Shown: positions 24,679-34,771, counted from the stretch's first letter. The stretch is DNA of 47,892 nt from Saprospiraceae bacterium (GCA_020436785.1 JAGQXC010000322.1:1-47892); one strand, 5' to 3'. Made by a program: numbers and translations. The notes: generated by a model not told the origin, from the letters alone.

Positions 24679-26775
24679 ATGAACCATCAACATAATGAAC
24701 ATACGGAAATAAAGCCTTCCGGTCAATCCGGCGGAAACGCTCACCTGGACCATAGCAAAATGAATCATGGTGACATGGATCATTCGGGTGCCAATCCCCC
24801 TCACGGTCACATGGGCCATGATCACCACAAGATGATGATTGCCGATTTCAGAAAGCGGTTTTGGGTCTCCGTGATCCTTTCGATACCGGTATTGATTCTG
24901 TCGCCGATGATCCAGGGATTCCTGGGATTTGAACTGGTCTTTGCAGGGAATCTCTATGTTTTGTTTGCCTTGTCTTCCCTGGTATTTTTCTATGGAGGCT
25001 GGCCTTTTCTGAAAGGATTGAAAGAGGAGATGGCGAAAGGTGCTCCGGGCATGATGACCCTGATTGCCGTTGCCATTACTGTAGCTTATGTGTACAGCAG
25101 TGCGGTGGTTTTTGGTCTGCAAGGCAAGATGTTCTTCTGGGAGCTGGTCACGCTGATAGATATCATGCTGATAGGTCACTGGATTGAGATGAAATCCGTT
25201 TTGGGGGCTTCTAAAGCATTGGAATTACTGGTAAGCATGATGCCCTCTGAAGCGCATAAAGTGCACGGAGACCACGTCATGGATGTGAAATTGGAGGACC
25301 TTAACCAAGATGACATTATCCTCATTAAACCCGGAGAAAAAGTTCCTGCAGATGGAATGATCATTGACGGTGAAAGTTACCTCAATGAATCCATGTTAAC
25401 GGGAGAATCCAAACCCGTAAAAAAAGGAACGGATCAGGAAGTCATCGGTGGGTCAATGAATGGCAATGGATCGCTAACAGTTAAGGTTTTACATACTGGC
25501 AAGGATAGTTATCTGAATAAAGTGATCACCCTGGTCCAGGATGCTCAAAAGGCAAAATCCAAAACGCAGCACCTGGCGGACAGGGCGGCCAAATGGTTGA
25601 CATACATTGCACTTGGAGTGGGTTTTGCTACACTGGCCATCTGGCTATTGCTGGGTTTTGAATTTGTTTATGCGTTGGAACGGATGGTCACGGTCATGGT
25701 CATCTCTTGTCCGCATGCACTGGGTTTGGCTATTCCGTTGGTGGTTGCCATATCCACGGCTATTTCTGCTCAAAACGGATTGCTGATCCGCAACCGGACG
25801 GCTTTTGAAAATTCCCGGAAAATATCGACCATTCTGTTTGATAAAACCGGAACTTTGACTAAAGGAGACTTTGGTGTGACGCGGTTTGAAACGGTTTCTG
25901 ATAAATACGATAAAGAAAAAATATTGCGTCTGGCCAGCGCACTGGAACAAAGTTCCGAACATCCTATTGCCGTAGGAATCGTCAATAAATCCAAGGAGCT
26001 GAAAATATCCATACCCAAAGCTGAACATTTCAATGCTATAACAGGCAAGGGGGTCGAGGCAAATGTTGAAGGACTGGATGTAAAAGTAGTTAGCCCGGGA
26101 TACCTGAAAGACAACAACATCACCATTCCTGATCAGGCATATACCAATGACGCCGAAACTGTCGTCTTTGTAATGATCAAAGAAGTGCTGGCAGGCTATA
26201 TTGCCCTGGCCGATGAAATAAGGCCAGAGTCAAAAGAAGCCATCCGAAAATTCAAGGAAAATAACATCAAAGTAATGATGGCAACAGGTGATAATAAAAC
26301 TGTCGCTGAATCCGTGAGCAAAGAACTTGGCCTGGACAATTATTACGCCGAAGTATTACCCCATCAAAAGGTAGAGATTGTCAAAGAATTGCAGGAAAAA
26401 GGAGAATTTGTTGCCATGACCGGGGACGGGGTAAACGATGCACCGGCACTGGCTCAGGCCGATATCGGGATTGCCGTGGGTTCCGGTACTGACGTGGCTG
26501 CGGAAACGGCAGATATTATTTTGGTAAACAGCAATCCCCAGGATATTCTCAACCTGATCTTGTTTGGCAAAGCAACGTATAAGAAGATGATCCAGAACCT
26601 GGTCTGGGCTACCGCATACAATGCCTTTGCGATTCCATTGGCAGCCGGCGTACTGTATTCAGCTGGCTTTGTATTGGGTCCGGCGGTGGGTGCGGTCTTT
26701 ATGAGTTTAAGCACCGTTGTGGTTGCAATTAACGCCCAGTTCCTGAAGAATTCCATGCAAAAGAATGCCGCTTAG
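24679..26775 (+). CDS. copB: CopB-type copper-translocating P-type ATPase
   Basis: A 698-aa P1B-type ATPase that pumps copper out of the cytoplasm. The first 50 residues carry 12 His and no CxxC domain, as in CopB pumps. The ion-site motif is CPH (Cys344-His346), which defines the P1B-3 group (CPC would be CopA). TGES (241-244), the phosphorylated Asp388 in DKTGTLT, the HP dipeptide in SSEHPIA, and TGDGVNDAPAL are all intact. Length is typical. It follows the CC microprotein by 6 nt and is followed 48 nt later by a Crp/Fnr regulator. A diverged partial paralogue of its N-terminus lies at 20772. Confidence 0.94.
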   Translation: MNHQHNEHTEIKPSGQSGGNAHLDHSKMNHGDMDHSGANPPHGHMGHDHHKMMIADFRKRFWVSVILSIPVLILSPMIQGFLGFELVFAGNLYVLFALSSLVFFYGGWPFLKGLKEEMAKGAPGMMTLIAVAITVAYVYSSAVVFGLQGKMFFWELVTLIDIMLIGHWIEMKSVLGASKALELLVSMMPSEAHKVHGDHVMDVKLEDLNQDDIILIKPGEKVPADGMIIDGESYLNESMLTGESKPVKKGTDQEVIGGSMNGNGSLTVKVLHTGKDSYLNKVITLVQDAQKAKSKTQHLADRAAKWLTYIALGVGFATLAIWLLLGFEFVYALERMVTVMVISCPHALGLAIPLVVAISTAISAQNGLLIRNRTAFENSRKISTILFDKTGTLTKGDFGVTRFETVSDKYDKEKILRLASALEQSSEHPIAVGIVNKSKELKISIPKAEHFNAITGKGVEANVEGLDVKVVSPGYLKDNNITIPDQAYTNDAETVVFVMIKEVLAGYIALADEIRPESKEAIRKFKENNIKVMMATGDNKTVAESVSKELGLDNYYAEVLPHQKVEIVKELQEKGEFVAMTGDGVNDAPALAQADIGIAVGSGTDVAAETADIILVNSNPQDILNLILFGKATYKKMIQNLVWATAYNAFAIPLAAGVLYSAGFVLGPAVGAVFMSLSTVVVAINAQFLKNSMQKNAA

Positions 26776-26823
26776 ACCAGAGCATCAGTTAAATTTATTG
26801 GTCAAGTTTAAATCAATCAATTC

Positions 26824-27405
26824 GTGACGGAACAAAGTCTTGATGCATTTCTTGACCATCTTCATACGAAAAGTCCTTTGTCTCAAGCCAGCCGCACGGC
26901 TTTGACCAGGCTGGCTGCTTCCATCTCAATTCATAATCTGGAAATTTTACAACCGATTGGGAAGACCTGCCGCAACATCTATTTTGTGCAGCATGGAGCC
27001 GCGCGGATCTATTATTACAAACAAGACAAGGACATTACTGAATACTTTGCCTTTGATCATGATATCATCATCCGCGCGGAAAGTTTGTTCACGGGTATGC
27101 CCAGTAATAAAGGCATCCAGGCCTTGGATGCCACTTCATTTATTGCCCTCGCCGCGGATCCCCTTTTTGCCCTTTTTGATGCCCACCGGGATATTGAGCG
27201 GCTCTTTTATAAATTGGTGGAGCAGTCTTTTGTCGATACCATTCATCGCCTGGAAAATCTGCAATTCTGTACTGCTGAAGAACGATACCGGGGCCTATTA
27301 AATCAGGCACCTCAAATCATCCAAAAAATACCTTTAAAATACATCGCCTCCTATCTGGGCATCACCCAGGTTAGTTTAAGCCGTATTCGTTCATTGATGG
27401 TCTGA
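26824..27405 (+). CDS. Crp/Fnr family transcriptional regulator
   Basis: A 193-aa regulator with an N-terminal cyclic-nucleotide-binding-like barrel (about residues 20-130) and a C-terminal helix-turn-helix (IPLKYIASYLGITQVSLSRIR). There is no Fnr-type Cys cluster for an Fe-S centre. The start is GTG 26824. Placed 48 nt after the CopB pump, it is a candidate regulator of the copper block; family members in Bacteroidota respond to varied signals, so copper control is inference only. It could equally belong with the MFS gene that follows after 85 nt. Confidence 0.87.
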   Translation: MTEQSLDAFLDHLHTKSPLSQASRTALTRLAASISIHNLEILQPIGKTCRNIYFVQHGAARIYYYKQDKDITEYFAFDHDIIIRAESLFTGMPSNKGIQALDATSFIALAADPLFALFDAHRDIERLFYKLVEQSFVDTIHRLENLQFCTAEERYRGLLNQAPQIIQKIPLKYIASYLGITQVSLSRIRSLMV

Positions 27406-27490
27406 ATTTGCTTGTGTGTTCCCGGCATGATCCACATTATTTATCAAATGTAAAAGGATAACCTTCGTTTGATCCTTTGTTTTGCAAGGT

Positions 27491-28687
27491 ATGACGGTCA
27501 AACTTGGTCTACGGGAAAATTGGAAGCAATTTACCTTCCTGGTTCTCATCAATGCACTGGTGGGAGGCATGGTGGGCTTGGAGCGATCCATCCTGCCGGA
27601 TATTGCCCAGGAGGACTTTGCCATTGCCGCCAAGACCGCCATTCTCTCATTTATTGTCGTTTTTGGGATCAGCAAAGCAATTACCAACTATTATTCGGGA
27701 ATGCTGGCCAATCGACATGGCCGGAAAAAACTTTTGGTAACAGGTTGGGTTTTTGGTTTACCGGTACCCCTGGTTCTTATGTTTGCCGGTAGCTGGAACT
27801 GGATCATTTTGGCCAACATCTTATTGGGCATCAATCAGGGATTAACCTGGTCCAGCACGGTAGTGATGAAAATTGATCTGGTGGGTAAACGGCACCGGGG
27901 ACTGGCGATGGGCATCAATGAGTCAGCGGGTTACCTGGCGGTGGGAGCCGTCGCTTTTCTGACCAGTTGGATTGCTGCGGATTTTGGACTACGACCCTAT
28001 CCTTTTTACCTGGGATTGATTTTTGTGATTTTTGGTTTGACCGGTAGTTTGTTCTTGGTGCGTGATACCATGCAACACGTGAAAATTGAAAACGAAATCT
28101 CGAAGGTTGCCAGCCTCCAAAATATTTTTCAAGATACGACTTGGCGAAACCGGACATTAAGCGCCATTACTCAGGCAGGAATGGTCAATAACCTGAATGA
28201 TGGGATGGTGTGGGGATTATTGCCGTTGCTATTGAAAGCAAAAGGTTTTTCAATCATTCAAATTGGGCAGATCGTAGCCATCTATCCGATGGTATGGGGC
28301 CTCTTCCAACTGGCGACCGGAAAACTGGCAGATTTATGGAACAAAAAAGACCTGATGGTTCTCGGGATGTCTATACAGGGTGCGGCCATCATTTCCCTGA
28401 TATGGGCATTCTCGTTTAATGCCTTTGTCTTTTTAAGCATTGCCCTTGGCCTGGGTACAGCACTGGTCTATCCGACCTTCCTGGCGGCCATCGCCGACCA
28501 CACGCAACCGCAACAACGGGCGCCCAGCATAGGCGTTTTCCGGTTATTGAGGGATTTGGGTTATGCTGTGGGCGCTTTGTTAACCGGTTCAACTGCCGAT
28601 TGGTTCGGCTTGACCAATGCCATCGGAGTGACCGGTTCACTCACTATAATCTCGGCAATCGTCATTCTGGTAAGGATGAAATCGTGA
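27491..28687 (+). CDS. MFS transporter
   Basis: A 398-aa, 12-helix major facilitator. Motif A-like sequence YYSGMLANRHGRKKLL lies between helices 2 and 3, and its counterpart LATGKLADLWNKKDLM lies in the second half. ILLGINQGLTWSSTVVMKIDLVG resembles transporters of the multidrug or sugar-exporter groups, but no specific substrate can be named. Start ATG 27491 (a TTG three codons upstream is possible). Not related by eye to the Bcr/CflA transporter. It may share a transcript with the Crp/Fnr gene. Confidence 0.85.
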   Translation: MTVKLGLRENWKQFTFLVLINALVGGMVGLERSILPDIAQEDFAIAAKTAILSFIVVFGISKAITNYYSGMLANRHGRKKLLVTGWVFGLPVPLVLMFAGSWNWIILANILLGINQGLTWSSTVVMKIDLVGKRHRGLAMGINESAGYLAVGAVAFLTSWIAADFGLRPYPFYLGLIFVIFGLTGSLFLVRDTMQHVKIENEISKVASLQNIFQDTTWRNRTLSAITQAGMVNNLNDGMVWGLLPLLLKAKGFSIIQIGQIVAIYPMVWGLFQLATGKLADLWNKKDLMVLGMSIQGAAIISLIWAFSFNAFVFLSIALGLGTALVYPTFLAAIADHTQPQQRAPSIGVFRLLRDLGYAVGALLTGSTADWFGLTNAIGVTGSLTIISAIVILVRMKS

Positions 28688-28767
28688 ACCTTATAACGAA
28701 TAGACTGAAATTTGAAAGTTATCTTAAAGTCATCTTCCTGTGCTAACAGTATCTTTAATCAACCCAG

Positions 28768-30135
28768 ATGGCGAAAATCCCAGTTTTCCGGATCATTTTT
28801 CTATTGATCATTCAATATCACCTTGCCGGTCAATTTCCCTTACAACTTAGCCCGAATCACCGGTTCCTGGTCGACGCAGACAATCAGCCTTTCCTGATCA
28901 AAGAATTTTCGGCCTGGGGCCTGATCCAAGCCCTTTCAGAACCCGACGAAGCTGCCTTCCTGGACAGTATTAAATTGCGTGGATTTAATACGGTCCTGGT
29001 CAGTGTTATCAGCAACGCAACCAGCCAAATGGGGGGCAATCCTCCCGATTGGCAAGGCATACCTCCCTTCCAGGTCGAATGGGACTTTTCCACACCCAAT
29101 GAACTTTATTTTCAACATGTGGATCACTTTCTGGCCCTTGCACGTGAAAAAGGATTCCTGGTATTGCTGGTGCCCTGCTACCTGGGCTATTTTACCGATG
29201 CGAGCCAGGGCTGGTGGGACGAAGTAAGAAGCGCCAACAATTCACCGGAGAATATGCGATCCTATGGGGAATTCTTGGGTCGCCGGTACAAGGATACACC
29301 CAACATCATCTGGGTGGCAGGAGGTGATAACGATGCCAAAGACATCGATGAACCTTACCTGCAAAACCTCATCGCCGGCATGCGGTCATCCGATAATCAG
29401 CACTTGTGGACGGGACACTTTGACAACACATCGGGCACCTTCTGGTCTACCGACAATCCCAGGTACCGGAAATACATCGATATCGACGGCTTATACGTGT
29501 GGAAAGAAATATCTCTGGGTGATCGTGGACCCCATTATCGCACTGAATTAGCGCAATATGGAAAAGGCAAGATGATCTTTCAGTTGGATATGAGTTATGA
29601 ACATGATGTGCCCCACTACGCGGATAATGAAAATCCCCAGTGGATCCGCCGGAAAATGTATAATGGCTTGCTTAGCGGATGTGCCGGTACCTCTTTCAGC
29701 TCCGGTACGCTGGAAAACCAGTGTTACTGGTTTAAAAAGTGGCAGCCACTGATGAATACCCCAGGCATGCAACTGGTTAACCATTGTTTTAAGCTTTTTG
29801 ATGCACTTCCCTGGCATCAACTCATCCCTGATACCAATGAGCAAATCGTCGTTACCGGCCGGGGAACTTTTGGCTGGTTGGATTATGCCTGCGCTGCCAA
29901 AGCTTCTGACGACTCTTTTTATGTAATCTACATTCCAACCGGACGCACGCTGTATTTCAATTTGCATGCAATGTCTGAATCGGTGATGCGAATGCATTGG
30001 TACAATCCGCGAACCGGACAATTTATCCGCATTGGTCATGCCGGCCATGATTCACATTTTGGCGTGGTGACACCGGATGATGACGACTGGGTATTGATAT
30101 TCGATGGAATTCCGGACTGGCAGCTGCCGGGATGA
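28768..30135 (+). CDS. DUF4038 (apiosidase-like) glycoside hydrolase
   Basis: A 455-aa secreted protein. After a short signal peptide (to LAGQ) comes a TIM-barrel domain of the DUF4038/GH140-like type: RFLVDADNQPFLIKEFSAW at the start, NTVLVSVISNAT, and GRRYKDTPNIIWVAGGDND, the characteristic barrel segment with acidic residues. The last 95 residues resemble the putative collagen-binding C-terminal domain usually paired with DUF4038 (YVIYIPTGRTLYFNL, WYNPRTGQF). Some relatives release apiose from pectin; others are untested. No carbohydrate-uptake genes adjoin, so the substrate is open. Complete gene. Confidence 0.82.
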   Translation: MAKIPVFRIIFLLIIQYHLAGQFPLQLSPNHRFLVDADNQPFLIKEFSAWGLIQALSEPDEAAFLDSIKLRGFNTVLVSVISNATSQMGGNPPDWQGIPPFQVEWDFSTPNELYFQHVDHFLALAREKGFLVLLVPCYLGYFTDASQGWWDEVRSANNSPENMRSYGEFLGRRYKDTPNIIWVAGGDNDAKDIDEPYLQNLIAGMRSSDNQHLWTGHFDNTSGTFWSTDNPRYRKYIDIDGLYVWKEISLGDRGPHYRTELAQYGKGKMIFQLDMSYEHDVPHYADNENPQWIRRKMYNGLLSGCAGTSFSSGTLENQCYWFKKWQPLMNTPGMQLVNHCFKLFDALPWHQLIPDTNEQIVVTGRGTFGWLDYACAAKASDDSFYVIYIPTGRTLYFNLHAMSESVMRMHWYNPRTGQFIRIGHAGHDSHFGVVTPDDDDWVLIFDGIPDWQLPG

Positions 30136-30190
30136 CCTGTAATGTTTTTCTTTTAGCTATTTTCCCACCGCGATGGCAAAATTTTGATTT

Positions 30191-30646
30191 ATGATTGTTC
30201 GCCCAGCCCACATGGAGGATTTGAATGACTTGTTCCGGTTCGAACAAGGGGTTATTGCGGCCGAGCGTCCCTACGATGTGACGTTAAAGGACGACCCGAT
30301 CACCTATTATGATATTCCGGAACTGATCCGTTCTCCGCAGGCAGAATTATTGGTGGCCGAAGTGGATGGCCAATTGGTTGGTTGTGGCTATGTCAAAATA
30401 AAAACGGCTAAACCAAACCGGAAACACGTTCATTATGGTTACCTGGGATTTATGTTTGTCCTGCCGGAATACCGGGGTCGGGGCATCAACCAGGCCATCC
30501 TGGCGGGATTGAAGCAATGGTCCCATCAACAAGGGATCTCCGAAATGAGGTTGGAAGTATATGTTGAAAATCAATCCGCGCTTAAGGCCTATGCCAAAGG
30601 CGGATTTACCCCTTTGGTGCAGGAGATGCGGCTGGCATTGCCGTGA
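30191..30646 (+). CDS. GNAT family N-acetyltransferase
   Basis: A 151-aa single-domain acetyltransferase. The acetyl-CoA site is visible as GFMFVLPEYRGRGINQAIL (motif A, R/QxxGxG/A), followed by EMRLEVYVENQSALKAYAKGGF (motif B). It lies alone between two glycoside hydrolase genes. The acceptor substrate cannot be predicted. Confidence 0.87.
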   Translation: MIVRPAHMEDLNDLFRFEQGVIAAERPYDVTLKDDPITYYDIPELIRSPQAELLVAEVDGQLVGCGYVKIKTAKPNRKHVHYGYLGFMFVLPEYRGRGINQAILAGLKQWSHQQGISEMRLEVYVENQSALKAYAKGGFTPLVQEMRLALP

Positions 30647-30729
30647 TTTAGTCGTCGTCATTTTTAGGGTTCAGGGAGTCCAGATATTCCATCGCCATTT
30701 TTTTATTTTGTCGCATTAATTGGTGTACT

Positions 30730-32319
30730 ATGAATCGCTATTTTGGTTTTTGCTTAAGTATCTTCTTTCTTTGGGCCTGCAACCCTTCTGCCAGTGAAAA
30801 AACCGCGGTCAATCCTGCGGATGAAACTAAATATCATGAGCAGTACCGCCCGCAATTTCATTTCTCTCCTCCTCAGCAATGGATGAATGATCCCAATGGC
30901 CTGGTTTATTTCGATGGTGAATATCATTTGTTTTATCAGCATTATCCGGATAGCAATGTGTGGGGTCCGATGCATTGGGGTCACGCAATAAGTACCGACC
31001 TGGTACACTGGGAGAATTTACCGATCGCGCTGTACCCGGACAGTGCCGGCTATATTTTCTCAGGAAGCGCTGTCGTTGATCATCAAAATACCAGTGGTTT
31101 TGGCGAAGGAAACCAACCGCCATTGATCGCCATGTACACCATTCATGATCCCATTAGAGAGCAGGCCGGTCACAACGATTGGGAATCGCAGGGCATCGCT
31201 TACAGCAATGACCGCGGGCGTACCTGGACCAAATATTCGGGTAATCCCGTGATACCCAACCCGGGTAACGAACGGGACTTCCGTGACCCAAAAGTGCGCT
31301 GGGACGAAGGTTCAAATCAATGGATTGTCGTGCTTGCCGTGCAGGACCATGTAGCCTTTTGGGGATCTCCTGATCTTAAATCCTGGCAACACCTCAGCGA
31401 TTGGGGCACCGGCATTGGTGCTCATGGTGGCGTATGGGAATGCCCGGATTTGTTTCCCCTGAAATACCCGGGAAGTGATGTGACCAAGTGGGTATTGATT
31501 GTTAACATCAATCCCGGCGGACCCAATGGTGGCTCGGGGTCCCAATATTTTATTGGAGAATTTGATGGCATGGAATTCAAGATGGACGACAATCTGGCCA
31601 ATCAGGTCAGCGATGGCCAGGGCATCTGGCTGGATTACGGCAAGGACGATTATGCCGGAGTAACCTGGGCGGATGCTCCACTCCCTCCAGAACGACGGCT
31701 ATGGATCGGCTGGATGAGTAACTGGGAATACGCCACAGTCGTACCGACTACCGCCTGGCGCAGTGCCTGTACTTTACCCCGTGAATTAACCCTATTCCAA
31801 ACAGACCTCGGCTATCGTCTGGCCAGTCATCCGGTCCAGGCGTTGCAACAATTGCGTCAGGACTCCCGATTGATTGACGCAGCGGTCATTGATGGCTCAC
31901 TGGATTTGGGGAAAATACCATCAACCTTTGAGTTGGAGCTCGAACTTACTCTTCCCGATGAAGGAAATTTCTCCGTCGGGCTCCTTTTGGAAAATGAAAA
32001 TATGGAATCTTACCGCATTGGTTATTCATCCGAAAACAACCGTTTTTACAGTGACCGGACGCAAGCCGGCGATCACCGCTTTTCGGACCTTTTTGCAGAA
32101 GGCTTGCATACGGCACCGCGCTTGAGTACCAACCGGCAATTAAAGATCCATGCTTATTTTGATGTCGCTTCGGTCGAGTTGTTTGCTGATGACGGAACCA
32201 CCGTAATGACGGAAATCTACTTTCCGACGTCTCCATTTAATCATTTAAAGTTACAAGCGGAAGGAATTCCGGTAAACTTGAATTCTGCCACGATTTATAC
32301 ATTGCATTCAATCTGGTAA
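30730..32319 (+). CDS. GH32 fructan hydrolase (levanase/exo-inulinase type), lipoprotein
   Basis: A 529-aa glycoside hydrolase family 32 enzyme, which splits beta-fructosidic bonds in sucrose, inulin or levan. The three hallmark motifs are intact: WMNDPNG (nucleophile Asp54), FRDPK (transition-state Asp) and WECPD (acid/base Glu). The five-bladed propeller is followed by the C-terminal beta-sandwich, with VELFADDGTTVMTE near the end. The signal peptide ends in a lipobox (FLWAC, Cys17), so it is probably surface- or periplasm-anchored. No SusCD pair is nearby, so it is not in a classic fructan utilisation locus. Exact bond specificity is not readable. Confidence 0.92.
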   Translation: MNRYFGFCLSIFFLWACNPSASEKTAVNPADETKYHEQYRPQFHFSPPQQWMNDPNGLVYFDGEYHLFYQHYPDSNVWGPMHWGHAISTDLVHWENLPIALYPDSAGYIFSGSAVVDHQNTSGFGEGNQPPLIAMYTIHDPIREQAGHNDWESQGIAYSNDRGRTWTKYSGNPVIPNPGNERDFRDPKVRWDEGSNQWIVVLAVQDHVAFWGSPDLKSWQHLSDWGTGIGAHGGVWECPDLFPLKYPGSDVTKWVLIVNINPGGPNGGSGSQYFIGEFDGMEFKMDDNLANQVSDGQGIWLDYGKDDYAGVTWADAPLPPERRLWIGWMSNWEYATVVPTTAWRSACTLPRELTLFQTDLGYRLASHPVQALQQLRQDSRLIDAAVIDGSLDLGKIPSTFELELELTLPDEGNFSVGLLLENENMESYRIGYSSENNRFYSDRTQAGDHRFSDLFAEGLHTAPRLSTNRQLKIHAYFDVASVELFADDGTTVMTEIYFPTSPFNHLKLQAEGIPVNLNSATIYTLHSIW

Positions 32320-32324
32320 GCCGA

Positions 32325-33413
32325 TTAATTCAGGTCAAAAATTTCCGCTGCTTTCAGAGCGACCCTGATCCGCACATCGGAAGAATTGGCTCTCCGGTAG
32401 GCTGCTTTGGTTTTGAAAGCCAGCACCGTTTCTATGGCGGGGTAAACGGTGATGTTTTGACCCATGGCTCCTTTCGCCGAATAGGCTCCGGCAAAGCGGG
32501 GATCACTGACGGCTTCCCACAACCACCACATGTACCCGTAGCCATAATTGACCCCTGAATCCAGGAAAACCGGGACATTGCGGTTGAGTTCTTCATGGGT
32601 CGTCCGTTGCTTCAGCATCTCATCGACCCAGGCAGCGCTGATCACCTGTTGATCTTTCCACTTGCCTTTATTTAACATAAGCAGACCCAGCCGGGCCATA
32701 TCGCGGGTGGAAAACCACATCGGATAAGCCAGGTAGCGTGAAATGGTCGTATCTCCTTCCTTGTGTTGCAGCGAGCGATCCCAGTCCTGCATACCCAGGG
32801 GATTGGCCAGTTTGACTTCTACTTCGTCGTAAATGTTCTTGCCGGTTTTCTGTTCGAAAATAAACCCGGCCACATTGAAATCCCAGTTGCTGTACAACCA
32901 GTAAGAGCCGGGCTGCACCGAACCCCGTGCAGGGGCATATTCCTGCATTCCTCCGGGATATCCTTCTTTATGATACACGCCTGAACGGGCGGAGATGATG
33001 TCCCGGACGGTTGCGGTTCGTTCGATCGGCAACAATCCTCCCACATCATCGAGACCCAGATCGGCGATGGTTTCGTCCAGCCGGATGGTGCCATCTTCTA
33101 CATATTCACCGTACAACATGGACAAAACACTCTTACGGCAGGAGGCGATGTAACTGATCTCGGCAACGTCTCCGAATTCAAAGACCACGTTCCCTTTATG
33201 CACGATCATCAACCCGGTAATCTTGGTGCTGTCGACCAGGTAACGGTAAAATGCCTGGGCTTTTTCATTGTGCCAGTGTCTGGATTCCTCTTCCGATGCC
33301 TCATGCCACACCCGGTCCGGGAAGTTCTGGGCCGGGAGCAGTACCGCACCGAATAGAAATAGTCCAAACAGTATTTTTTTGTGGCTCATTCTTAGATGTT
33401 TTAAAACCATCAT
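32325..33413 (-). CDS. Serine hydrolase, beta-lactamase/esterase family
   Basis: A 362-aa secreted class C beta-lactamase-like serine hydrolase (Pfam Beta-lactamase). The SxxK motif is SCRK (Ser91, Lys94) and the Y-x-N motif is YSN in WLYSNWDFNVAG. Family members include esterases and D-Ala-D-Ala or D-amino-acid peptidases. The signal peptide ends LLPAQ. Two tandem ATGs at 33413 overlap the stop of the M20 gene (ATGA), pointing to coupled translation; an ATG at 33389 would give a shorter signal peptide and is a fair alternative. Third gene of the operon with the D-aminoacylase and M20 peptidase. Confidence 0.85.
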   Translation of the reverse strand: MMVLKHLRMSHKKILFGLFLFGAVLLPAQNFPDRVWHEASEEESRHWHNEKAQAFYRYLVDSTKITGLMIVHKGNVVFEFGDVAEISYIASCRKSVLSMLYGEYVEDGTIRLDETIADLGLDDVGGLLPIERTATVRDIISARSGVYHKEGYPGGMQEYAPARGSVQPGSYWLYSNWDFNVAGFIFEQKTGKNIYDEVEVKLANPLGMQDWDRSLQHKEGDTTISRYLAYPMWFSTRDMARLGLLMLNKGKWKDQQVISAAWVDEMLKQRTTHEELNRNVPVFLDSGVNYGYGYMWWLWEAVSDPRFAGAYSAKGAMGQNITVYPAIETVLAFKTKAAYRRANSSDVRIRVALKAAEIFDLN

Positions 33414-34717
33414 TCCGCCATCCCGGCCTGCGCCAGGGTGATCATCAGGGCAAGCTGGATGGCCTTGGGGCCGTCTTCATTCACATACCATTCATGCAGC
33501 GAATGCGCCCCACCTCCTTTTCCACCCCGGCCGATGCAAACGGCGGGAATGCCCAGGGACACCGGGATATTGATGTTGGTGGATCCGCGACCCAACTCAG
33601 GTATTTCGCCAAAATAGGCGGTAGCAGCCATCGTTCGCTGGATCAGAGGCAAGGTCGGCGGAAGCTCTCCGGAAGGCCGGTCGCCGATCGGCTCCAGTTC
33701 GTAATCCACCTTTCCGTCCACACCGCTGGCATTGTAGTCACGCACCGCTTGATCAACACATTGCTTAAAAAGAGCCTCCATGGCAGTTAAATTTCCGGGT
33801 TCCAGTGCCCGCATATCCACCTCCATCCAGGATTCAAAGGGAATCGAGTTGACCGATGTGCCCCCTCCAATCCGCCCGATGTTAAAACTGGTTTTTGAAC
33901 TGGCTCCGGATGAAAATGCCCAGGCAGCGGTTGAAAATTGGTCGATCACTTTGCCCAGAGCATGATGGGGATTTGCCAATCCGAAAGCTCCCCACGAGTG
34001 GCCTCCGGGACCTCGCACAATCAATTTATACCGTTTGGATCCTAATCCGGCATTGATGATCCGGCCCAGTTCACCGCCGTCAATGGCTATCCAGGCTTCA
34101 ATGTTCAGTCCTGACCGGTTAAACATGTATTTCATGCCCCGCAAGTCACCCAGGCCTTCCTCCCCGACCGAACCGACAAAGAGCAAATCGTGACGGGTTC
34201 TGATGCCTGTCTGATTCATGGCTTTTAACACCCCCAACACCATCGCCAGACCACGGGTATCATCACCGATTCCCGGAGCCTTCAGCGTATCGCCAACCAT
34301 CCGGACGTGGACGTCGGTGCCTTCAGGGAAGACGACATCAAGATGGGCATCGAGCGCTACATAGCCTGTTTCACGGCCGGTTCCTTTGCGTAAAGCAAGG
34401 ACATTCCCTTCCGTATCGGTCCAGACGCTATCGGCACCGGCTTCATGCAACTTTTGGGCAAAAGCCATTCCCTTGTGAGCTTCTCCAAAGGGGGGCGCCA
34501 AGATCTCCGTCAGGCTGATCATGTCCCGGATGGTTTCTTCATCCTGTTTTTCGATCACGACAAAGGCCTGTTTGACCTTCTCATTGGTTGCCAGGTATTG
34601 TATTTCCCTGGAATATTGGGCGTCCAGGTTGGGTGTATTCTGGGCATTGGATTTTCCTGCGAAAAGGACAGCTCCAAGGAGACAGCCAACGATCAGTGAT
34701 CTCAAGGAATGAAACAT
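33410..34717 (-). CDS. M20 family metallopeptidase, secreted
   Basis: A 435-aa zinc peptidase of the M20 clan (peptidase T, ArgE and carboxypeptidase G2 relatives). Visible metal and catalytic residues: ALDAHLDVVF (His and catalytic Asp), GIGDDTRG (bridging Asp), GEEGLGD (catalytic Glu and metal Glu), IAIDGGE and the final His in AHSLHEWY. The dimerisation domain lies between. The signal peptide ends SNAQ, giving a periplasmic enzyme; most M20 peptidases are cytosolic. The ATG at 34717 is chosen over a TTG six codons upstream. It trims small peptides, with specificity unknown. Confidence 0.87.
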   Translation of the reverse strand: MFHSLRSLIVGCLLGAVLFAGKSNAQNTPNLDAQYSREIQYLATNEKVKQAFVVIEKQDEETIRDMISLTEILAPPFGEAHKGMAFAQKLHEAGADSVWTDTEGNVLALRKGTGRETGYVALDAHLDVVFPEGTDVHVRMVGDTLKAPGIGDDTRGLAMVLGVLKAMNQTGIRTRHDLLFVGSVGEEGLGDLRGMKYMFNRSGLNIEAWIAIDGGELGRIINAGLGSKRYKLIVRGPGGHSWGAFGLANPHHALGKVIDQFSTAAWAFSSGASSKTSFNIGRIGGGTSVNSIPFESWMEVDMRALEPGNLTAMEALFKQCVDQAVRDYNASGVDGKVDYELEPIGDRPSGELPPTLPLIQRTMAATAYFGEIPELGRGSTNINIPVSLGIPAVCIGRGGKGGGAHSLHEWYVNEDGPKAIQLALMITLAQAGMAE

Positions 34718-34771
34718 GTGTGGTGTGTTATTCAATAATTCTATAATTCAAGGTAAGGCATTCCCAATCAT

